DNA of 54,135 nucleotides from the NCBI GenBank assembly GCA_029553165.1, contig JAKPCT010000285.1:1-54135 (forward strand). The letters are read 5' to 3'. Source of the stretch: Bacillota bacterium (lineage in GTDB: Bacteria > Bacillota > UBA4882 > UBA8346). The notes beneath the pieces were generated by a model. That model did no database searches. It saw nothing but the letters and a program-made list of their open reading frames with translations, and was not told the DNA's origin. Made by a program: the position numbers and the translations under genes. Positions 34,871 to 43,004 of this stretch are shown here, one piece after another (positions within the stretch are counted from its first letter, which is position 1; every line of letters begins with the position of its first letter).

Positions 34871-35344
34871 TTAAAAAGGCATTAACCTCCTTAAATTAAT
34901 AAATCCGGAAGTAAGTAACGTTACAATAATACCAGCACCTAAAACACCCAGTAAGATTGAGATAAATGCATCTCTTTTTTTCAAGCCCATCAAAAACGCA
35001 ATTAATGAACCACTCCAGGCTCCAGTCATTGGCAAGGGAATTGCTACAAAGATCGCCAAGCCCCAATAGCCATATTTTTCGATCTGAGGGCGATTCCGCT
35101 CCGCCCTGGCAAAAACCCAATCAAAAAACCTTTTAAAGATGGGAATCTTACTCAAAAGTCTCGAAACTGGATCAATAAATAAGATGATCGGGATTACTGG
35201 GATCATATTACCAATAACCGAAAAAATATAAGCATCAACGGCATTAAATCCTAAACCACGGGCGATCGGAATCGCACCTCGTAATTCAATATAAGGTAAG
35301 ATCGCACAACCAATTACTTTTAAAACATCCCATATTCGCTCCAT
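34871..35344 (-). CDS. Small multidrug export family protein
   Basis: 157 aa, three to four membrane helices. ILPYIELRGAIPIARGLGF and the later IPLPMTGAWSGSLIAFLMGL are the two halves of the Sm_multidrug_ex (COG2426) family. The family name comes from an early report and transport function is poorly supported. GGAGTC lies before ATG 35344. It lies 14 bp after mtnP on the same strand, so co-transcription is likely. Confidence 0.88.
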   Translation of the reverse strand: MERIWDVLKVIGCAILPYIELRGAIPIARGLGFNAVDAYIFSVIGNMIPVIPIILFIDPVSRLLSKIPIFKRFFDWVFARAERNRPQIEKYGYWGLAIFVAIPLPMTGAWSGSLIAFLMGLKKRDAFISILLGVLGAGIIVTLLTSGFINLRRLMPF

Positions 35345-35358
35345 CTTTTGACTCCAGT

Positions 35359-36135
35359 TTAAATTTTATGACAGTCACAATCCGGTTTTAGTGGCATCTT
35401 CGCGATCATCTCAAATAATACATTTCTTAACTTGTCATTATTACTTTGAAATACTTTTAATACCTCTTCATGCGTTACCGGTTTAATCTCAGGATGGTCT
35501 TCCAATCCAACATCATAATCGGTGATTAAAGCAATATTTACATAACAAAGCTCTAATTCTCTGGCCAACCACCCTTCAGGATATTGGGTCATGTTAATTA
35601 CTTCCCAACCATTTTTACTAAATTCTTTACTTTCAGCTCGAGTTGAAAACCGAGGCCCCTGAATAACGACAACTGTGCCCTTCTCATGAACATTAATATT
35701 ATGTTTCTTTGCTGATTCAATGGCAATTGCTCTTAACCGATCACAATAAGGATTAGCGGCACTGATATGTTTGGTTATCGGCCCATCAAAGAAAGTATCC
35801 TTACGATTCCAAGTCCGATGGACAAACTGATCAACAACAACAAAATCACCCGGTTTAATATGTGGTTGCAGACTACCAGCGGCGCATGGCCCAATCAGCT
35901 GGGTCACTCCCAAAGACTTCATCGCCCAGATATTGGCGCGATAATTGATCATATGGGGAGGATGCTGATGATGTTTCCCATGCCTTGGTAAGAAAGCAAC
36001 CTTCTTGCCGGCCACTTCGGCAATTGCGATCCGGTCACTTGGTGGCCCATATGGTGTTTCAACTGCAATCTCTTCAACATTGTCCAGTAAAGAATAAAAA
36101 CCCGACCCGCCAAAAATACCAATATTAATATCCAT
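35359..36135 (-). CDS. mtnP: S-methyl-5'-thioadenosine phosphorylase
   Basis: 258 aa of the purine nucleoside phosphorylase family 2. IGIFGGSGFYSLL is the phosphate site, FLPRHGKHHQHPPH the family signature, and VINMTQYPE the substrate Met/base region. It cleaves methylthioadenosine from polyamine synthesis into adenine and methylthioribose-1-P. The Ser-x-Asp pattern ALITDYDVG is compatible with MTA or 6-oxopurine specificity, so methylthioinosine or inosine phosphorylase is possible. AAAGGAGG precedes ATG 36135. Confidence 0.92.
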   Translation of the reverse strand: MDINIGIFGGSGFYSLLDNVEEIAVETPYGPPSDRIAIAEVAGKKVAFLPRHGKHHQHPPHMINYRANIWAMKSLGVTQLIGPCAAGSLQPHIKPGDFVVVDQFVHRTWNRKDTFFDGPITKHISAANPYCDRLRAIAIESAKKHNINVHEKGTVVVIQGPRFSTRAESKEFSKNGWEVINMTQYPEGWLARELELCYVNIALITDYDVGLEDHPEIKPVTHEEVLKVFQSNNDKLRNVLFEMIAKMPLKPDCDCHKI

Positions 36136-36236
36136 TGTATCCTCCTTTAATTACGGTTTCCAATTTAAGTCTTTTCTTTTGTTCGAGTAAATTATCAAAA
36201 TTCCTTCAAAGTAAATTAATCTTTTATAAAAAAGCA

Positions 36237-36273
36237 AATAATAAGGCAGGAAACTGTTTCCTGCCTTATTATT
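36237..36273 (-). terminator. Strong terminator of the spore protein gene
   Basis: A perfect 17-bp stem (36237-36253 with 36257-36273) with a 3-nt loop, containing AAGGCAGGAAA and its complement. It lies 31 bp past the SASP stop. Confidence 0.9.
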
Positions 36274-36303
36274 ATTTAAGTAATACCTTTGGATCACACT
36301 TTA

Positions 36304-36645
36304 TCAATACTTACTGTCGAGAGAATTTAGATTTAAATTTGAGATTGGTTGTAAGGTATCATTTTGTTTTTGGTATCCTAAAGCAGCATTAAAGCTGGTT
36401 TGAACACCTGAAACTGCCTGTTGAGATAATGATTGCTCAGCAGCCAGAATCATATTTTTAACCATCTGTCCTCCTACATGACCACAGTCTTTAGCGGTCA
36501 TATAGCCCCAGTAATCTCCCTGAATGGGAGCAGTGTTAATGACGTTAGCTGCACTTAAATCTTTAGCGATTTCGTACTTCATATTTTGAAGTGCTTGAGC
36601 AGCTTCCTTAACAATATAACTATTAGATCTTTGTCCAGTTCCCAT
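36304..36645 (-). CDS. Alpha/beta-type small acid-soluble spore protein
   Basis: 113 aa. NMKYEIAKDL is the region cut by the germination protease GPR, and GYMTAKDCGHVGGQMVKNMI is the second conserved DNA-binding block of the family. It coats and protects spore DNA. Most family members have 60-90 residues; this one carries a C-terminal extension of about 40 residues (after AAEQSLSQQ) that is rich in N, S, Q and L. AAAGGAGG precedes ATG 36645. No clear sigma-G promoter was found upstream. It is a single gene with a strong terminator. Confidence 0.9.
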   Translation of the reverse strand: MGTGQRSNSYIVKEAAQALQNMKYEIAKDLSAANVINTAPIQGDYWGYMTAKDCGHVGGQMVKNMILAAEQSLSQQAVSGVQTSFNAALGYQKQNDTLQPISNLNLNSLDSKY

Positions 36646-36838
36646 TGTTGTCCCTCCTTTCGTTTGGATTATTTTTAATTTACCCAGCTATACCGCTTTT
36701 CAATCCTTTTAATCTTTGGAAGTTTTCGAGTTAAATGCCAACAGTACCAATTTTAAAACGCTGACTTAACTTACATACAGTTATTATTTTCGCAAAAACT
36801 AATAATCAAATACCATTAATAATGAGGAGACTACTTTG

Positions 36839-37033
36839 ATGGAATACATTTTAGAGCTTAAAAATAATCAGATCACTTTGCCAGAGAGTATCATCAACGA
36901 ACTGGAATTAAAACCAGATACCAAATTTAAAGCAACGATCAAAGGTGGCAATTTAGTAATCGAGTATTTGCCATTTTCTTCACAGGATCAAGCCAAAGCC
37001 TTAGAAAGATCAATCAATAATTTGCAGCATTGA
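36839..37033 (+). CDS. SpoVT/AbrB-like DNA-binding protein (MazE-like), 64 aa
   Basis: 64 aa with a swapped-hairpin AbrB fold: ELKNNQITLPESIINELELK, then DTKFKATIKGGNLVIEYLP. The ITLP block with the downstream GGNLVIE strand is the family pattern. It could be an antitoxin or a small regulator, but no toxin gene is next to it. ATG 36839 follows GAGGAG by 9 bases. It is divergent from the spore protein gene. Confidence 0.7.
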   Translation: MEYILELKNNQITLPESIINELELKPDTKFKATIKGGNLVIEYLPFSSQDQAKALERSINNLQH

Positions 37034-37067
37034 AAATCCGTTTTCCATTTCCAGCTAAAAAGATAAT

Positions 37068-37073
37068 TATAAT
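37068..37073 (+). promoter_or_regulatory. -10 element for the structured leader
   Basis: TATAAT at 37068-37073 would place the transcript start at about 37080, exactly at the 5-prime strand of the leader stem. The -35 region (CCATTT) is poor. Confidence 0.4.
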
Positions 37074-37077
37074 AAAA

Positions 37078-37162
37078 ACCTCGTACAACTGTGTCTCTTT
37101 AACCTAATCATTCATAAACTAAATAATAGTAAGTTTTTATGAATATTAGAATTGTATGAGGT
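37078..37162 (+). ncRNA. Structured 5-prime leader sequestering the SD of the aminotransferase gene
   Basis: Outer stem: 37078-37088 (ACCTCGTACAA) pairs with 37152-37162 (TTGTATGAGGT), 11 bp with one G-U. Inner stem: 37105-37118 pairs with 37136-37148, 13 bp with a bulged C; the next CT and AG can extend it. The left side has a 16-nt asymmetric unpaired segment. The GAGG ribosome-binding site of the next gene is inside the outer stem. It matches no riboswitch class I know. Confidence 0.5.
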
Positions 37163-37168
37163 GATCTG

Positions 37169-38431
37169 TTGTTGAACCTTTCGAAATTAGTTTATGGTAT
37201 TGAAAAAAAGGTAATGACCAAGAATGGTCTGCATCAATATATCAATTTAGACAACGCCGCCAGCACACCACCATTTATCTCAGTAATGAAACGAATAATT
37301 GAAGAATCAGCCTGGTATTCGAGTATTCATCGGGGAACCGGTTATAAATCACAATATATGACTGAACAATATGAACATGCCCGTCAAGTAATTGCCAACT
37401 TTGTGAATGCCGATTTAGATGAGGATGTCGTGATCTTTACCAAAAACTCCACTGATTCTTTGAACAAACTAAGTTACTATTTGGAATACTTACCCGGCGA
37501 ACTGGTGATTTACACCAGGCTGGAACACCACTCAAATGAACTTCCCTGGCAAAAGTATAAAAATCATTGTGTTGGCGTTAAAGATGGAGTTTTAGACATC
37601 GGGGAACTGGAGACAGTATTAAAGGCCAATCGTGGAAAAGTCAAATTAGTTGCCATAACAGGCGCTTCCAATGTTACCGGCTATATCCCTCCCATTTATA
37701 CTATAGCTGAGTTAGCACATGAATATGGAGCCAAAATCGCGGTAGACGGCGCCCAATTAATCCCTCATAAACCTTTTAATAAATCCAACTCCAATGATCC
37801 GAAGAATATTGATTTTTTAATCTTCTCCGGTCATAAGATCTATGCACCATTTGGAGCCGGAGTTTTAATCGGTCCTCGGCAGGTATTTACACAAGGTCCT
37901 CCCAGCCAACCTGGTGGCGGAACCGTCAAAGGATTAACTCCTGAAACAATAATCTGGATGGATCCTCCTGACAAAGAAGAAGCAGGTTCTCCTAATGTGT
38001 TGGGAGCTCTAGCGATCGCCGAAGCGTGTGAGACAATTAATTCCATCGGCTGGAAAGAGTTGGTCGATCACGAAACTTCTTTGATTAATTACGCATATGA
38101 AAAAATTAGCCAGATTCCTGGGATTATCCTTTATAGTAAAAGCAGGACCAATCAAGTGGGCGTAATCAGTTTTAATATTCAAGATATCCCTCACAATAAG
38201 ATTGCGCAAGCTTTAGCTGAATATGGGATTGGCGTCAGGAGTGGTTGTTTCTGCGCGCGCAGACTGGTTTTGGAGCTAATGAAGGTTGATATAAAAACAC
38301 TGGGGGGATTAGATAAAGAAAACCTCCCCGGTATGGTACGGATCAGTTTTGGATGTTATAACAAAAAATCTGATATTGATTTACTGTGTAAAGCCTTATT
38401 AGAAATTATAAATAGCACAATCAAACATTAA
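37169..38431 (+). CDS. Cysteine desulfurase-like class V aminotransferase
   Basis: 420 aa PLP enzyme. INLDNAASTPP is the family N-terminus, GHKIYAPFGAGVLIG carries the PLP lysine, and GIGVRSGCFCARRLV holds a cysteine where SufS/CsdA have their persulfide Cys. It may release sulfur from cysteine or act on a related substrate; no suf or isc gene is adjacent. Start is TTG 37169 or 37172 with GAGGTGATC upstream; an ATG at codon 16 is less likely because the frame is conserved-looking before it. Its 3-prime end overlaps pgsA by 4 bp, convergent. Confidence 0.8.
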   Translation: MLNLSKLVYGIEKKVMTKNGLHQYINLDNAASTPPFISVMKRIIEESAWYSSIHRGTGYKSQYMTEQYEHARQVIANFVNADLDEDVVIFTKNSTDSLNKLSYYLEYLPGELVIYTRLEHHSNELPWQKYKNHCVGVKDGVLDIGELETVLKANRGKVKLVAITGASNVTGYIPPIYTIAELAHEYGAKIAVDGAQLIPHKPFNKSNSNDPKNIDFLIFSGHKIYAPFGAGVLIGPRQVFTQGPPSQPGGGTVKGLTPETIIWMDPPDKEEAGSPNVLGALAIAEACETINSIGWKELVDHETSLINYAYEKISQIPGIILYSKSRTNQVGVISFNIQDIPHNKIAQALAEYGIGVRSGCFCARRLVLELMKVDIKTLGGLDKENLPGMVRISFGCYNKKSDIDLLCKALLEIINSTIKH

Positions 38432-38973
38432 CAGGTATCTTTAACAGTTTGTTCAACATTACCCTGAAAAGCTGCTTTCCAACGCCAAATATAATCTATT
38501 CCCGAACAAACTGTTAAACCAACCGCAATCCATAGAAGCACTTGACTATATGGAATTGTTCCAATCATTATAGCCGCTACTGCTGTTATTTGCGCAAATG
38601 TTTTTAATTTACCCCAGGGACTGGCCGCAACAGTCAGGCCCTTTTTTCCGGCAAAATAACGAAAGATCGTAATAAATAGCTCCCTAAGGAAAATCACCCA
38701 AACAGCAATCCAGGGAATCCTTTGGAGATTAGCCAAAACTACAATCGTAACAATGATCAAAATTTTATCAGCAATTGGATCAAACGATTTCCCAAAAGCA
38801 GTTATTTCTTTTCTGATTCTGGCAGCATAGCCATCTAATCCATCAGTTAATCCTGCTAAAATAAAAATACTGGCAGCAAGCAGATCCCGTCCCGGAATAT
38901 CCCAGAAAAGAATGCCAACACAGACCGGAGCTAAAATTATTCTTAATGTCGTAATCCAATTTGCAAGATTCAT
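38428..38973 (-). CDS. pgsA: CDP-diacylglycerol-glycerol-3-phosphate 3-phosphatidyltransferase
   Basis: 181 aa membrane enzyme for phosphatidylglycerolphosphate. The CDP-alcohol phosphotransferase motif (D-G-x2-A-R-x8-G-x3-D-x3-D) is DGYAARIRK...GKSFDPIADK. Four or five hydrophobic segments. GGGGGAAACC precedes ATG 38973. It follows rimO, the usual order in Firmicutes. Confidence 0.95.
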   Translation of the reverse strand: MNLANWITTLRIILAPVCVGILFWDIPGRDLLAASIFILAGLTDGLDGYAARIRKEITAFGKSFDPIADKILIIVTIVVLANLQRIPWIAVWVIFLRELFITIFRYFAGKKGLTVAASPWGKLKTFAQITAVAAIMIGTIPYSQVLLWIAVGLTVCSGIDYIWRWKAAFQGNVEQTVKDTC

Positions 38974-39029
38974 TTGGTTTCCCCCAATAAATCTTTATTC
39001 GCTATTAATCGGTCAAATCCTGTTCGAAC

Positions 39030-40346
39030 TCATAATTTAGCAGTTAAATTATAATCATCACTATTTATAATCTTGCATTTTATAAATTTTCCCGGTTCGT
39101 CATTATAATTTTCAATGTTGATAACCCCATCAATCTCCGGTGCAAACATCGCTGATCTGCCGATTGCCCGACCATCTTCGAAGACTTTGTCTACTAACAC
39201 CATTTGTTCGGTCCCTACCAGCTTCTTTAGATAACGTGCCGATATCTTTTGCTGCGCTTCTAATAGTTTCCTTTGACGTGCCTCCATCACTGCCTTGGTA
39301 ATTTGCGGTTTTAATTTATAAGCCGCAGTCTGTTCTTCTCGGGAATATGTAAATACTCCGGCATGATTAAAATGTCCTTCACAGATAAATTCCAATAATT
39401 CATCAAATTCTTGATCGGTTTCAGTTGGAAATCCAACAATAAAGGTTGTCCGTAGCGTAATCTCAGGTATAGTACTTTTAATCTGTTTTAGTTTTTCTCT
39501 TAGTAGTTCCGGAGCATCTTTGCGGTTCATTAGCTTAAGAATTCGTGAATTAATATGTTGAAACGGCAAATCCAGATATTTGCAAATCGAATCCTCTGCA
39601 GCAATCAACTCCAACAACTCAGTAGTTATTCCCGAAGGATATGCATAAAGCAGCCTAATCCACTCGGGTTTAGCTTCAGCAACTATTCGCTGTAATAATA
39701 CCGATAAGTTAATCTTTTGCTCCAGATCAGCCCCATACATCGAAATATCTTGTCCGATCAGGTTAATCTCTTTGACACCGGTTTGGAGCAATCCTTGAAT
39801 CTCATTGACAATCGCTTCCGGCTTACGACTGCGGAAAGGTCCCTTGATAATGGGGATCGCACAATAAGCACAGCGATGACTACAGCCTTCAGCAATTTTC
39901 ACAAATGCTGTATGACTAAGGGTGACCTGATAACGTGGTAGATTCCGATCATTTAAATAAGGAGTTTGCTGACTGATTGTTTTCTTTGTAGGAATCTCTT
40001 TGATTATTGAAGCAATGGCATCAATCTCACCCAAACCAATCCAGTAATCGACTTCCGGTATCTCCTGACTAAGTTCACTGATATATCTTTGTACTAAGCA
40101 ACCGGCTACGATCAGTTTTTGACAATTTCCAAAGTCTGGTTGCTTATATTGCGCCATCTCCAAAATACTATTAATCGATTCTTGCTTGGCGGTTTCAATA
40201 AAACCACACGTGTTGAGCAAAATTACCTCAGCACTTTTGAAGTCCTGGGTTATTTCCCAACCTTCGCTTACCATCTGACCAAGCATAATCTCGGTATCAA
40301 CAAGATTTTTGGAACACCCTAATGAAACTACTGCTAATTTGGGCAT
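39030..40346 (-). CDS. rimO: Ribosomal protein S12 methylthiotransferase
   Basis: 438 aa radical-SAM MTTase that thiomethylates Asp of S12. N-terminal UPF0004 domain with SLGCSKNLVDTE, LLNTCGF and AGCLVQRY cysteines, radical-SAM CSHRCAYCAIPIIKG, and a C-terminal TRAM domain. The SLGCSKNLVD start distinguishes RimO from MiaB. ATG 40346 has GGAGG 5 bases upstream. A hairpin with T-tract ends only about 4 bases before that site, so expression may depend on read-through from the TPR gene. Confidence 0.96.
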   Translation of the reverse strand: MPKLAVVSLGCSKNLVDTEIMLGQMVSEGWEITQDFKSAEVILLNTCGFIETAKQESINSILEMAQYKQPDFGNCQKLIVAGCLVQRYISELSQEIPEVDYWIGLGEIDAIASIIKEIPTKKTISQQTPYLNDRNLPRYQVTLSHTAFVKIAEGCSHRCAYCAIPIIKGPFRSRKPEAIVNEIQGLLQTGVKEINLIGQDISMYGADLEQKINLSVLLQRIVAEAKPEWIRLLYAYPSGITTELLELIAAEDSICKYLDLPFQHINSRILKLMNRKDAPELLREKLKQIKSTIPEITLRTTFIVGFPTETDQEFDELLEFICEGHFNHAGVFTYSREEQTAAYKLKPQITKAVMEARQRKLLEAQQKISARYLKKLVGTEQMVLVDKVFEDGRAIGRSAMFAPEIDGVINIENYNDEPGKFIKCKIINSDDYNLTAKL

Positions 40347-40360
40347 TATTTCCTCCATAA

Positions 40361-40395
40361 AAAAAATTCTGGTCGAACTATATCCAACCAGAATT
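40361..40395 (-). terminator. Terminator between TPR gene and rimO
   Basis: AATTCTGGT (40365-40373) pairs with ACCAGAATT (40387-40395). On the minus strand it is followed by seven or more T and then directly by the rimO ribosome-binding site. Confidence 0.75.
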
Positions 40396-40417
40396 AATCA
40401 TATTATTTTTTCAAAAT

Positions 40418-40852
40418 TTAAGCAATATTATATTTTTTCTTTAAATATTGCAACGCTGGATATGACGGGTCATACTTTTCAAACTCTTTAATCGCCTCAA
40501 GGGCTGCTTTAAAACTACGCATACTTCGATCTTGAGTAAAACATTCTAAATAAAGCTTGGCAATGAATAACCAGGTCATTTTGCGTTTGGGATTGGTCTC
40601 AATAGCCTGCTTATATAAAGCAATTGCTTTTGCGGTCTCACCCTGACTCTCGGCAATTGTTCCCAGATTGTGTAATACATCCGCATACATCTCGGCATCG
40701 ATCGGTAAACCGCTTCTCTTCAAGGCACAGATCTTCTGATAATATTCTTCAGCTAATTCAAGATTATTTTTAGCCAACAGTAAATTGCCTTTCTTATAGA
40801 AAGAATATGCCAGATTAAATTGTTCTTTATCAGATACTGCCAGTTTTAACAT
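40418..40852 (-). CDS. TPR-repeat protein, 144 aa
   Basis: About three tetratricopeptide repeats (NLAYSFYKKGNLLLAKNNLE, LHNLGTIAESQGETAKAIAL, TWLFIAKLYLECFTQDRSMR). No signal or membrane segment; probably a cytosolic scaffold, partner unknown. ATG 40852 follows GGTGATC. It has a terminator on each side and looks monocistronic, or feeds rimO by read-through. Confidence 0.8.
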   Translation of the reverse strand: MLKLAVSDKEQFNLAYSFYKKGNLLLAKNNLELAEEYYQKICALKRSGLPIDAEMYADVLHNLGTIAESQGETAKAIALYKQAIETNPKRKMTWLFIAKLYLECFTQDRSMRSFKAALEAIKEFEKYDPSYPALQYLKKKYNIA

Positions 40853-40973
40853 TTGATCACCGCCTTTGAATAATCTTATTCGGCAAATTTCGCGAGATTC
40901 CTCTTTTTATTTGTAAATTTTGGGTTATCTTTCCATGAAGCTACATAATATAATCTCGGCAATTAATCAAAAA

Positions 40974-41000
40974 AAAATTAGAGGTAGATCCTCTAATTTT
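40974..41000 (-). terminator. Terminator of the coaE-transglycosylase unit
   Basis: AAAATTAGAGG (40974-40984) pairs with CCTCTAATTTT (40990-41000), followed by a run of T on the minus strand. The first bases of the stem overlap the stop codon. Confidence 0.85.
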
Positions 41001-41574
41001 AATATTTCATTAACGTAAGTTCCGGATATAAATAACGATAAACTTTTTTGAGAAAATAAATTCGGAAGAGATATTTCCTGGTCTCCGGAAATGGTATTTT
41101 TTCAAGCTGGACCAAATTACCATCCCAAAGTTTCGACTGAATCCAACGTTCGACATAACCCATACCAGCATTATATGCCGCTAATGCCAATGCTTCATTC
41201 TGGTTAAAATGATCAATCAGATACCTAAAATACCAGATTCCAATATCGATATTTAAGTTAGGATTTAACAGATTATGATCGGTAAAGTCTGGCAAAGCAA
41301 TCTTTTCTGCTACCCACTTTCCGGTCTGTGGCATCACCTGCATCAACCCCAAAGCACCCTTGGAAGATTGGGCTTTGGGATTGAATCTACTTTCAACAAA
41401 GACAATAGCACTGATTAAAGCAGGATCTACTTGTTTTTGCTTGCTGGCGGCTATTATTTTCTCTTTAAAATCTAAGACAAAATAGATCCGCAAAATTGGT
41501 TTATGCCAGATCACTGTAAAGATAATCAATAATAATACTAGACTGTTATTTCGAGTCGTTTTCTTATTCTTCAA
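40999..41574 (-). CDS. Lytic transglycosylase (SLT domain)
   Basis: 191 aa. An uncleaved signal anchor (about 10-32) and an SLT domain with the catalytic Glu in SAIVFVESRFNPKAQS, GALGLMQVMP, and AAYNAGMGYVERW. It cleaves peptidoglycan to 1,6-anhydro-muropeptides, cell-wall turnover outside the membrane. The start is TTG at 41574, GGAG is 7-8 bases upstream, and the codon overlaps the coaE stop (TTGA), so the two are coupled. Confidence 0.93.
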   Translation of the reverse strand: MKNKKTTRNNSLVLLLIIFTVIWHKPILRIYFVLDFKEKIIAASKQKQVDPALISAIVFVESRFNPKAQSSKGALGLMQVMPQTGKWVAEKIALPDFTDHNLLNPNLNIDIGIWYFRYLIDHFNQNEALALAAYNAGMGYVERWIQSKLWDGNLVQLEKIPFPETRKYLFRIYFLKKVYRYLYPELTLMKY

Positions 41575-42170
41575 AGTTTAACTCCAAGTTTTTTTAACTC
41601 TGTTTCAACTTGTAGCCTTGTATCCTCAAAATCGTCATTATTGTCTATCACAACATCGGCTTTTTCAATCTTTGACTCCAGTGATTGTTGACACATAATC
41701 CGTTGCTTCGCCTCATCAAGCTGAAATCCGTTACGTTCAATTAATCGCTTCAGTTGAATCTCAAAGTCTGCCGCGACCACCCAAACCATATCAAAGAGGG
41801 ATTCCAACTTCGCCTCATAAAGCAGTGGCATCTCGATAACAACAACTTCTTTACCCTGTTGTTCTAACTTCTCCAACTGTTGGTTCATTGCTGTTAAGAC
41901 TAATGGATGAACTATTGCTTCCAGCTTTTTTAACTTAGACTGATCATTAAAGACAATTTCTCCTAGTTTACGTCGGTCAATCTTTCCGTCTACCATTAAA
42001 ATATGAGAACCAAATTCATTTAATACTAATTGATATCCTTTTGCTCCTGGTTCCAGGGCTTGATGAGCTAGTTGATCGGCATCAATGACCTCGATCCCAA
42101 AACTGCGAACCATCTTGGCCACAGTTGATTTACCGGTTGCTATTCCTCCAGTTAGACCAATTTTAATAAT
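41571..42170 (-). CDS. coaE: Dephospho-CoA kinase, apparent ATT start
   Basis: Last step of CoA synthesis. The P-loop GLTGGIATGKST begins within five residues of the proposed start and the family end is present; about 199 aa is normal. No ATG, GTG or TTG is well placed. A perfect SD, GAGGTGAT (42182-42175), is followed 6 and 9 bases later by two ATT codons (42170 and 42167) that match the usual MIKIGLTGG start. The GTG inside the SD and a TTG at 42227 (deep in mutM) are poorer. It lies directly after mutM and is coupled to the transglycosylase gene. Confidence 0.85.
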   Translation of the reverse strand: MIKIGLTGGIATGKSTVAKMVRSFGIEVIDADQLAHQALEPGAKGYQLVLNEFGSHILMVDGKIDRRKLGEIVFNDQSKLKKLEAIVHPLVLTAMNQQLEKLEQQGKEVVVIEMPLLYEAKLESLFDMVWVVAADFEIQLKRLIERNGFQLDEAKQRIMCQQSLESKIEKADVVIDNNDDFEDTRLQVETELKKLGVKL

Positions 42171-42183
42171 GGCAATCACCTCA

Positions 42184-43002
42184 TTAATCTTGACAAACCG
42201 GGCAAAAATGGGTCCCCCGACCACCAAAATTCATCTTCAACACCGGTCCATTGCATTTTACACAGGGTAAGCCTTTTCGACCATAGACCCTTAATTTATC
42301 CTGATAAGAACCTGGGTTCCCTTCTCCATCAATATAATCCTTTTTGGTTGTTCCCCGGTAGGCAATACCTTCCGTCAACACTAACTTAATTGCGTGATAA
42401 AGCTTATTGAGTTCGTCTTCAGTAAGACTATTGACTGGACGTACCGGATGAATCCCTGCTACAAATAGAGCTTCATCTGCATAGATATTTCCAATCCCCG
42501 CAATAATCTCTTGATTTAACAGTGCTTTCTTGATCGCAATATTTCGGCGCTTAAAATTTTGTTTCAGTGTATCGATTGTAAATTCATCCGATAATGGTTC
42601 TGGTCCTAACTTGGTAAGTGATGCTGGGAGCTGAGCATTACTAAATAAAAACACTTTGCCAAACTTCCGGTAATCTTTAAATCGAAGGTCACTACCGTTG
42701 TCCAACTTAATAATTAAATAAGTAGCCTTGGCGATTTCCTCAATAGAGGGTGTAATCGTCAATTGACCGGTCATCCGTAAATGGATTGTAATTGTTGACT
42801 CATCAGTTAATTCGATTAATAAATACTTACCGCGTCGTTTTAAGCCTTTAATCGTTTTGCCAGTGATCTGTTTCACAAATTGCTTTGGCGTGATCTCCTG
42901 GATCAACTTCGGAAGTAACACTTCAGCTCCGGTAATTACACGATTTTCTAATTTTGGAGCTAATGACAGCCTAATTGTTTCAACTTCAGGTAACTCTGGC
43001 AT
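42184..43002 (-). CDS. mutM: Formamidopyrimidine-DNA glycosylase
   Basis: 272 aa. PELPEVETIR gives the catalytic Pro after Met removal and the Glu; a helix-two-turn-helix follows with NIYADEALFVAGIHP, and a C4 zinc finger (CVKC...CPVC) closes the protein. It excises 8-oxoguanine. I start at ATG 43002 with GGAGG 8 bases upstream, since the N-terminal Pro is required. It lies just downstream of polA. Confidence 0.97.
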   Translation of the reverse strand: MPELPEVETIRLSLAPKLENRVITGAEVLLPKLIQEITPKQFVKQITGKTIKGLKRRGKYLLIELTDESTITIHLRMTGQLTITPSIEEIAKATYLIIKLDNGSDLRFKDYRKFGKVFLFSNAQLPASLTKLGPEPLSDEFTIDTLKQNFKRRNIAIKKALLNQEIIAGIGNIYADEALFVAGIHPVRPVNSLTEDELNKLYHAIKLVLTEGIAYRGTTKKDYIDGEGNPGSYQDKLRVYGRKGLPCVKCNGPVLKMNFGGRGTHFCPVCQD

Positions 43003-43004
43003 GG

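Noticed and set aside
36135..36392. 85-aa plus-strand ORF
   Set aside because: It overlaps the SASP coding end and its 17-bp-stem terminator; the composition is that of chance.
36646..36838. Sigma-G promoter of the SASP gene
   Set aside because: Expected from biology, but no pair of -35/-10 boxes with correct spacing was found.
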